Below are positions 54,340-61,008 of a stretch of DNA of 64,000 nucleotides, in pieces. The notes beneath the pieces are model-generated. The model saw only the letters and a list, made by a program, of their open reading frames with translations, ran no database searches and was not told the DNA's origin. The DNA comes from an uncultured Vampirovibrio sp. (GTDB lineage: Bacteria; Cyanobacteriota; Vampirovibrionia; Gastranaerophilales; Gastranaerophilaceae), in contig CAJTPW010000001.1 of NCBI GenBank assembly GCA_910578465.1, positions 310,001-374,000 of the forward strand, given 5' to 3'. Numbering within the stretch: position 1 is the stretch's first letter; every line of letters begins with the position of its first letter. A program made the translations under genes and the position numbers.

Positions 54340-55242
54340 TTAATATATGATTTTAACACCGCAGCCGCCCCCTGTGGAGCTCATATGTCTTCTGTATCTG
54401 CCGTCATCGTAGTATGTTTCGCTGCCTGAGGCTCCGTTTGAAAATATATCCATACGGTTTGTCGGTGCATTTGCAGGGGTATAGTATCCGCCCTGTCCGT
54501 TTTGTATTCCCTGATTCGGACCTGCATATGTGCTGTATGTGCTTCCTGAATACGGATTCTGGTAACTGTTAGACCACGTATAGCCCGTGTTGTTTGCACC
54601 ATAACCGTTATAAACGCTGTAGGGGTCCATTGTAGAATTTGTATATCCGTTTTGTGCTACTTTTTCTAAATCCTCTCCGCCCAAATCATTTGCAGGCGGG
54701 GTAAAGCCTGTGAGCGAACCGCCCGTTAAAGCTCTGAATATACCTTTAAGTTTTGTTCTTTTATATGGTCTGTACGGTGCATATATGTTGTACGGGTTAT
54801 TGTAATATCCGTATCCGTAATTTGGTCTTCTGTTGTAATAATAGTTTGGAGCATATGCATAATTATTGTTTGCATAGCTTTGAGTTGCGGTTTTAAGCCT
54901 TGCTACGCGGTTTCCTGTGTTTCCTCTTTGAATTGCGCCGAATACTCTTTGCTCAAGTCTTGTTAATCTGTTTAAGTTGTTGTCTCCGACAAAATTTCTG
55001 CCAAAAACCTTTCTTTCCATCTTGCTTAATGTAGCACTTGAAATGCTTGAGCCGTAAAGAGTTTGCGTTGTTACGGTTCTTGTGCTGTCGGATGATGATG
55101 CTTGCACGTTATTTTGCGGAGCTGTGTAAAATTTTCCGTTTTTGTCTAAATATGCAGGGTCATCCAGTTGTTCCACAACTATTTCAGAGTGCGCCGCTGT
55201 GCAAAGAAGCAGAAGGGCAAAGATAAAACCGATTTTTTTCAT
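54340..55242 (-). CDS. Exported Tyr/Asn/Gly-rich protein with RLxRLExxVFG repeats
   Basis: A 300-residue protein. A Sec signal peptide (KKIGFIFALLLLCTAAHS, cut near residue 19) shows export. Residues about 70-120 carry two or three copies of a KMERKVFG / RLEQRVFG motif, a repeat I associate with cyanobacterial-lineage surface proteins. The remainder is low complexity, rich in Tyr, Asn, Gly, Pro and Ser, with basic KRTKLKGIFRALTGG in the middle. The C-terminus is GGGCGVKIIY. Likely surface-exposed; function unknown. Confidence 0.7.
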   Translation of the reverse strand: MKKIGFIFALLLLCTAAHSEIVVEQLDDPAYLDKNGKFYTAPQNNVQASSSDSTRTVTTQTLYGSSISSATLSKMERKVFGRNFVGDNNLNRLTRLEQRVFGAIQRGNTGNRVARLKTATQSYANNNYAYAPNYYYNRRPNYGYGYYNNPYNIYAPYRPYKRTKLKGIFRALTGGSLTGFTPPANDLGGEDLEKVAQNGYTNSTMDPYSVYNGYGANNTGYTWSNSYQNPYSGSTYSTYAGPNQGIQNGQGGYYTPANAPTNRMDIFSNGASGSETYYDDGRYRRHMSSTGGGCGVKIIY

Positions 55243-55337
55243 ATATTACACCTTTTAAATGAATGTTTTATTTCATTTAAACATTACAAAAAAGGTTAAC
55301 AATTTGTATTCATCACCCTTCGGTGGTCTGTGCGGTA

Positions 55338-56162
55338 TTATTGCAATTGTTTTAATGCAAAAATTGTTTTGTCTAATTCCAAAAGAAGTTCCATATCTTT
55401 TTTTTCAATGTTTTCTTTTGAATAAATACTTCCCTGCAGGGGCATATATTTTGAATAGAAATTTGCTTCATATTTTAAATTTCCCTGAAGCTTTGATAAA
55501 TATGCAATATTTCTTATTAAATAAAAACTTTCGGATGAGCTTTCGGGGCTGTAACCATGGTCTTTTTCAAGGCGCCTTGCATAAAGGTCTATTAAATTAA
55601 CGTTTGCGTTAAATTTTTGTATGCCGCATTGTTCGCTGATACAGGTTTTAAATCTTTCAAAAATTGGAATAAATCTTAAAACGTCTTTTGTATATTTTGT
55701 ATCTTTTTCTTTCTTTAAAATGACATTCAAAAAAAGGTCGTCCTGAATTGGAGATTTTTGAAGGTTCATCTCATCAATTAAAGTATCTTTATACTTTCCA
55801 TCGAGCGATGTTTTTTTATTTATCTGCTTAAGATAATCAAATTCTCTTTCAATGTTTGGTAATGTGCCGTAATAACCCTGATTTTGATATTTTGAAATCA
55901 GTTCTTTTCTTTGTTTTTTTGTTAAATTTGAAGGGTTTTGATCCGTCGGCTTTCCTGTTTTTAAAATTGCCGTATTTATATTTTCTCTTGTTTCTTTTAA
56001 CTTTTCCATACCCTTTTCTTTTGCGGATTGAATTTTTGTTTTTGAATTGTTTGTAAATTCGGACGGGTTAAAATTCGGCGCATCAATTTCTAACCCTTCT
56101 GCAAGGGAGAATTGGCTGCTGCAAAAGAAAACCGTAACAATCAGGATAAAGATTTTTTTCAT
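55338..56162 (-). CDS. Exported helical protein of unknown function
   Basis: A 274-residue protein with a signal peptide (MKKIFILIVTVFFCSSQFSLA, split here at about residue 21; the run given is the whole leader minus nothing else). Mature part is charged and mostly helical, with a coiled-coil-like stretch around 40-65 and two Cys (CISEQC) near 170-175 that could form a disulfide. It is 95 bases upstream of the other exported gene on the same strand. No family recognised. Confidence 0.65.
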   Translation of the reverse strand: MKKIFILIVTVFFCSSQFSLAEGLEIDAPNFNPSEFTNNSKTKIQSAKEKGMEKLKETRENINTAILKTGKPTDQNPSNLTKKQRKELISKYQNQGYYGTLPNIEREFDYLKQINKKTSLDGKYKDTLIDEMNLQKSPIQDDLFLNVILKKEKDTKYTKDVLRFIPIFERFKTCISEQCGIQKFNANVNLIDLYARRLEKDHGYSPESSSESFYLIRNIAYLSKLQGNLKYEANFYSKYMPLQGSIYSKENIEKKDMELLLELDKTIFALKQLQ

Positions 56163-56240
56163 ACAATCTTTATTATACTTTTTTTACTTAAAAAAGCCAA
56201 AAATTTAATCTGTTTATTGATATGGCGCTCAAAACGCGGG

Positions 56241-56807
56241 TTAGAAGAATTTTTTATTATATTTTGATTGTAAATGTTCCATATCGAGCGTGAGCCAGTC
56301 AAGAGCCGCATCTTTTGCAATATCGGCTGTTTTGTTCATTTTCTCAAGTTCTTCTTTAGAAAACTTTTGCAAGACAAAAGCTGCAAGATCCATATTCGGG
56401 TTTTTGGGGCCGATTCCGACTTTTAGTCTGTGAAAATTGTTCGACGATAGACATTTTATTATTGATTTAATCCCGTTATGGCCGCCGTCCGAGCCGTCTT
56501 TTCTAAATCTTAACGTTCCAAGTTCAAGGCTTATATCATCGTAGATTACAAGCAAATCCTCAGGGCGGAGTTTGTAAAAGTTTACAAGCTCAATAACCGA
56601 TTCGCCCGATAAATTCATATATGTGGTCGGAAGCAGAAAAAGGGTATTGCCGTCTTTTCCAAAAAAAGCTTTAAATTTTTCGGATAATCTGATATTCTTA
56701 ACTTGTAACAGTTTATCCACAACAATAAACCCTGTGTTATGTCGCGTTGAATTGTATTTAGTTTCCGGATTTCCAAGGCCGATTATTGCTTTTAATTTTG
56801 CTTGCAT
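56241..56807 (-). CDS. pth: Peptidyl-tRNA hydrolase
   Basis: A 188-residue essential enzyme that releases tRNA from dropped-off peptidyl-tRNA. Motifs: GLGNPETKYNSTRHNTGF with the catalytic His near residue 24, TYMNLSGESV, and the substrate-binding loop YDDISLELGTLRFR plus DGGHNGIKSI. Length matches the family. Its ribosome site is weak (AAAGAGG further upstream). It is alone on its strand, divergent from the double-HTH gene. Confidence 0.94.
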   Translation of the reverse strand: MQAKLKAIIGLGNPETKYNSTRHNTGFIVVDKLLQVKNIRLSEKFKAFFGKDGNTLFLLPTTYMNLSGESVIELVNFYKLRPEDLLVIYDDISLELGTLRFRKDGSDGGHNGIKSIIKCLSSNNFHRLKVGIGPKNPNMDLAAFVLQKFSKEELEKMNKTADIAKDAALDWLTLDMEHLQSKYNKKFF

Positions 56808-56957
56808 TGGCTAGGACCTCTTTCTATTAACATTTGTGCAGCATGATATATTAATCTGGTATTTAGCTTAACAAGCTATACACAAAAAAGTTTAAAACAG
56901 TTATCAATTATAACATTATTACAGAGTATAATATCACAAATATCAGGAGCAAAGCCA

Positions 56958-57533
56958 ATGCAGGATAAGAAAAATAAACAAAAAACCAATCAAAAGAGCT
57001 CTAAAAAAGTAGCGGATTTTTTGGAAAAAAATAATATTCACAAGAAAGATTTCGCCTTGATGATAGGTGTGACGCTTTCTTATGTTTATAACTTAATTGA
57101 TGAAGCAATCGCTTTTTCAACAAGAGGCACAACGCTTGAGCGTATTGCAACCGTTATGGACATAATGCCCGAAGAGTTTGATGAATACGTTATTCCGTCA
57201 GACCCTGTTCCATACAACAGAAATCTTGAAGTTCTAAAAGAATATATAAAGAAAAATAAGCTTTCAACGGTGGATTTTCTAAAACAGTTTGAAAGAAAAA
57301 AGAGACTTCAAATCGTGGATATTTTAAGGGGCGCAAGACCTTTGTATATTGATTTTGCCGAATTTAAAAAGATTGGCGAAGTTTTAAACATACCCGATGA
57401 AGAATTATTCAATCTTTGGAAAAATATTTTTACCGGCTACCTTGAAGAAGGAGATTTTGACACGGAAGCAAATAAGGCGCTTTTGGATGCAATGTTTAAC
57501 GGTGCCAAAAAATATGTGCTTGCTAAAAAATAG
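56958..57533 (+). CDS. Protein with two XRE-like helix-turn-helix units
   Basis: A 191-residue soluble protein. The first HTH-like unit (about 18-75) reads FLEKNNIHKKDFALMIGV then LSYVYNLIDEA; the second (about 88-145) reads LKEYIKKNKLSTVDFLKQF then IVDILRGARPLYIDFAEF. Both resemble XRE/Cro folds used twice in one chain. It may be a regulator or a structural nucleoid protein. AGGAG ribosome site. The next gene is a LysM protein 150 bases on. Confidence 0.68.
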   Translation: MQDKKNKQKTNQKSSKKVADFLEKNNIHKKDFALMIGVTLSYVYNLIDEAIAFSTRGTTLERIATVMDIMPEEFDEYVIPSDPVPYNRNLEVLKEYIKKNKLSTVDFLKQFERKKRLQIVDILRGARPLYIDFAEFKKIGEVLNIPDEELFNLWKNIFTGYLEEGDFDTEANKALLDAMFNGAKKYVLAKK

Positions 57534-57684
57534 CGCTGTTAATATTTCTTAATGCCCTTCGGTATTTTTCCTTGAATTTGGAGCATGTTTTTATTACTAT
57601 TGTAGCGACAGTTTTAAAACGGTAACCAATTTTATGAAAAGCTCTACCTTGCACAGGTCAAATCTTACAAAAGAAAGGATGTCA

Positions 57685-58212
57685 ATGCTTGAAAACGTTA
57701 AGTTTCAGGCTTCTAAGAGACCTTCGCCTGTGGCAGGTCAATATATAAGGGTGCAAAATAAAGCAAATGAGCTGGATGTTTTATATAGAAGTATCGGGAA
57801 ATCTTTGTCTGCAGGTGTTTCTGCAGCAACGATGTATGGAAACAAGGTGAAAGCCAAAAATAAAAACCCCGGTGTTTATTTGGGCATAGGCGTTTTCGGC
57901 TGCGTTGTTTTCCTTTTGATAGTTTCTCTTGTAGTTTGGCTTTCTTCTATTCCCGCAAAGAAAACTGCAGAAGTTGAAATCCCAAAGACAAGCGGAGCGC
58001 TTGAAGTTATTTCCGATACTAAAGACGGTAATGAATCGGGCCGTCAGGAAAAATATGTTATAAAAAGCGGAGATACTCTTGATAAAATCGCATACAGATT
58101 TTACGGGAAGTATGATGTAAAAAGAATTGAAGAAATAAAGAGAATTAATAATATTTCAAGCCCTGAAGCTCTTCAAATAGGGCAGGTTTTAATTATTCCT
58201 CTCGGAAGATAA
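57685..58212 (+). CDS. Membrane-anchored LysM protein
   Basis: A 175-residue bitopic protein: cytoplasmic N-terminus starting MLENVKFQAS (a weak variant of the F-x-G/A box at residues 7-9), one membrane segment (about 70-92), linker, and a C-terminal LysM domain (YVIKSGDTLDKIAYRFYG to IGQVLIIPLG) that binds peptidoglycan. So it likely tethers the inner membrane to the cell wall. I chose the third in-frame ATG since AGAAAGG lies six bases upstream of it; ATGs at 57634 and 57679 are possible. Confidence 0.82.
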   Translation: MLENVKFQASKRPSPVAGQYIRVQNKANELDVLYRSIGKSLSAGVSAATMYGNKVKAKNKNPGVYLGIGVFGCVVFLLIVSLVVWLSSIPAKKTAEVEIPKTSGALEVISDTKDGNESGRQEKYVIKSGDTLDKIAYRFYGKYDVKRIEEIKRINNISSPEALQIGQVLIIPLGR

Positions 58213-58258
58213 TCTCTTTGTTTTAAAAGCTTTTAATTAAATAGAGTGAGAGATTTGT

Positions 58259-59818
58259 ATGGCAAAAAATATATTTTACAGATTAGCCCTGATGCTTGCG
58301 GCACTAATGTTTTCCCCAACGGGTGCTTTTGCGGCGAGCATTGATGAAAAAATTGATAAATATTTTGCCCCTTTCTCTGACGTTTTTTCTAGTATCGTTT
58401 TTTATCCTGCAAATATTGCAGGAGTTAAAATTCCCGTTGTTATTCTGTTTCTTTTGATTTCAAGCATTGTTGCAACCTTTTATTTCAGATGGATCGGGAT
58501 ATGGGGTTTTAAGCATTCCCTAAAGCAAATTTTCGGTAAGAAAAAAACCGAGTTTAACGAATCTCACAATTCAAAGTACGGCGAAGTATCGTCTTTCGGT
58601 GCCCTTGCAACGGCGCTTTCAGGAACGGTCGGTCTTGGTAATATTGCAAGCGTTGCAATTGCAATATCTGTTGGTGGTCCGGGGGCAATGTTCTGGATGT
58701 GTGTCGGGGCTATATTCGGCATGGCGCTGAAATTTTGTGAAGTTACTCTTTCTCTAAAATACAGAAGATTTAACGCGGACGGTTCTGTTTCAGGCGGTCC
58801 CATGTTTTATATAGCCCATGGACTTACAAGAAAGGGCTTTAGATGGCTGGGACAGCCTCTGGCAACATTTTTTGCTCTGATGTGTATCCCCGGTGCTTTG
58901 AGCGGCGGCTGTATGTTTCAGGCAAATCAGGCAACAAAGCAATTTATAGATATAACAGGCGGCGAAAACAGTATATTTTTTGCGCACAGCTGGGTTATAG
59001 GTCTTATTATAGCAATTCTTGTCGGGCTTGTAATTTTGGGCGGAATTAAAAGTATAGCAAACGTGACATCAAAGGTTGTTCCTTTTATGTGCGGACTTTA
59101 TATAATCGTAAGTTTGATTATCATATGTGTAAATATCACTCAGATTCCTCATGCACTTGGTATAATTTTTGAAGAGGCATTTTTCCCAAAAGCTGTTGCA
59201 GGCGGTATAGTCGGCTGTATTATAATGGGGATGCGTCGTTCAATTCAATCTAACGAAGCAGGTTCGGGCTCCGCGCCGATTGCATATGCTGCCGTTAAAA
59301 CCAAAGAGCCCGTTTCTCAAGGGTTTGTATCTTTGATGGAACCGTTTTTTGATACGGTTATTGTATGCTCTATGACGGCATTTGTGATAATTATTACGGG
59401 TGAATATCTAAACTACAGAGAAGGAATTTCGGGTGTTGAACTAACATCTGCCGCTTTTGCAAGTGCCATAAGCTTTTTTCCGTATATTCTGGCATTTATA
59501 ATTATCCTTTTTGCCATATCTACAATTATTTCATGGTCTTATTACGGTCAAAAAGCATGGGGATATATATTTGGTGAAGGCTTCAAGCGAACAAAGGTTT
59601 ATCAGGTTATATTCTGCTTTTTTGTTGTAATAGGTTCATCAATGAATATTCAAAGCGTAATCAATTTTACCGACGCCACATTGCTTGCCATGGCAGTGCC
59701 GAATCTTATAGCCATCTTTGTTTTGATTAAAGAAATAAAGGGCGATTTGATTGAATATTGCAAAAAACACAGTTTAATTTGCCCGATGAATAAAGTCTGG
59801 TTTGAAGATGAAAAGTAG
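58259..59818 (+). CDS. Alanine/glycine:cation symporter (AGCS family)
   Basis: A 519-residue inner-membrane symporter taking up alanine or glycine with sodium or proton. The family signature SGTVGLGNIASVAIAISVGG with GPGAMFWM follows near residues 120-145; RRSIQSNEAGSGSAPIAYAA is another. About eleven membrane segments. Unusually the N-terminus looks like a cleavable signal peptide (ALMLAALMFSPTGAFA) before the first transport helix. Its last codons overlap the start of bioF by eleven bases. Confidence 0.93.
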   Translation: MAKNIFYRLALMLAALMFSPTGAFAASIDEKIDKYFAPFSDVFSSIVFYPANIAGVKIPVVILFLLISSIVATFYFRWIGIWGFKHSLKQIFGKKKTEFNESHNSKYGEVSSFGALATALSGTVGLGNIASVAIAISVGGPGAMFWMCVGAIFGMALKFCEVTLSLKYRRFNADGSVSGGPMFYIAHGLTRKGFRWLGQPLATFFALMCIPGALSGGCMFQANQATKQFIDITGGENSIFFAHSWVIGLIIAILVGLVILGGIKSIANVTSKVVPFMCGLYIIVSLIIICVNITQIPHALGIIFEEAFFPKAVAGGIVGCIIMGMRRSIQSNEAGSGSAPIAYAAVKTKEPVSQGFVSLMEPFFDTVIVCSMTAFVIIITGEYLNYREGISGVELTSAAFASAISFFPYILAFIIILFAISTIISWSYYGQKAWGYIFGEGFKRTKVYQVIFCFFVVIGSSMNIQSVINFTDATLLAMAVPNLIAIFVLIKEIKGDLIEYCKKHSLICPMNKVWFEDEK

Positions 59819-61004
59819 CGGCGAATGTTTTGCTTTTTATTCAAATGCGCTGAATGAGCTGAAAAATCATTCTTCATTCAGGCAAATACGTGATATTAAG
59901 CAGGATGGAAAATATATAATTTTAAATGAAACTCAAAATAACGGTTTTCAAACGCCAAAAAAGCTTTTAAATTTTTCAAGTAACGATTATCTTGGAATTT
60001 CATCCGACACTGTTTTGCGCAATTCCTTTTTAAAAGAATATTTAAGTTCGGGTGCAAAAATTTCAAACCCCTCGGCAAGACTCCTTTGTGGTACAAATTC
60101 CGTTTACAAAGAACTGGAAGAATTCCTTTCCAAAGTTTTCAATAAAGAAAGAGCTTTAATATTTAACAGCGGCTACCATGGAAATGTTGGCGTTTATTCT
60201 TCCCTTTTAAATTCGGACGATGTTGTTTTTGTTGATAAATTAAACCATGCAAGCATAATTGACGGTATCAGACTTTCAAAAGCGCAGATAATTCCCTATA
60301 AACACCTTGATTATGAAGACTTGCGTGCAAAGCTTGCCAAATACAGGGGGAAATATAAAAAGGCGATAATATCTTCAGAAAGTCTTTTTAGTATGGATGG
60401 TGATATTGCAGATATCAACAAGCTTGCGGATTTAAAGGAAGAATTTGATACACTTTTAATCATAGATGAAGCGCACAGTTTTGGCGTATATGGTGACGGT
60501 GTAGGGATTTGTAAAGAACAAAATGCGCTTTCCAGAGTGGATTTAATTCTTGCAACATTCGGTAAGGCTATAGGTTCATATGGAGCCTTTGTTGTTGGCA
60601 GTGGGATTTTGATTGATTATCTTATAAATTTTGCCCGTTCATTTATTTTTTCAACCACTCTTCCTGAAATAAGTGTTGCGTTTTCTTATTTTGCTCTTCG
60701 TGAATGCATTTTAAAGAACAATGCGCTTCAAAAGAAATTGTTTTTGCTGAATGATACACTGCGCACACTCCTAAAAGAACGAGAAATCTTGGGGGAGAGC
60801 TATATTGCGCCCGTTGTCCTTAGAGAGAATGAAAAAGCTGTTATGGCTTCCAAAACATTAATCAAAAACGGTTTTTATATTTTGCCTGTAAGATATCCGA
60901 CCGTTGCAAAAAATACTGCACGCCTTCGAATTTCTTTAAATTCGGGGATGGAGGTTGAAGATATAAAAAGACTCGCAGATTTTTTAAACGGTATGAAATT
61001 TTAA
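59808..61004 (+). CDS. bioF: 8-amino-7-oxononanoate synthase or related alpha-oxoamine synthase
   Basis: A 398-residue PLP enzyme. Motifs: NYLGIS-like FSSNDYLGIS, PSARLLCGTNSVYKELE, IFNSGYHGN, DEAHSFGVYG with the PLP-binding Asp and His, and TFGKAIGSYGAF with the Schiff-base Lys. The best fit is BioF (biotin precursor from pimeloyl-thioester and alanine); 2-amino-3-ketobutyrate CoA ligase is the alternative. Neighbour upstream is an alanine symporter overlapping by eleven bases, which fits an alanine-using enzyme. No other biotin gene is in the window. Confidence 0.85.
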   Translation: MKSSGECFAFYSNALNELKNHSSFRQIRDIKQDGKYIILNETQNNGFQTPKKLLNFSSNDYLGISSDTVLRNSFLKEYLSSGAKISNPSARLLCGTNSVYKELEEFLSKVFNKERALIFNSGYHGNVGVYSSLLNSDDVVFVDKLNHASIIDGIRLSKAQIIPYKHLDYEDLRAKLAKYRGKYKKAIISSESLFSMDGDIADINKLADLKEEFDTLLIIDEAHSFGVYGDGVGICKEQNALSRVDLILATFGKAIGSYGAFVVGSGILIDYLINFARSFIFSTTLPEISVAFSYFALRECILKNNALQKKLFLLNDTLRTLLKEREILGESYIAPVVLRENEKAVMASKTLIKNGFYILPVRYPTVAKNTARLRISLNSGMEVEDIKRLADFLNGMKF

Positions 61005-61008
61005 ACGG

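Noticed and set aside
55259..55600. Plus-strand frame of 113 residues
   Set aside because: Opposite strand of the exported helical protein, whose signal peptide and ribosome context are clearer.
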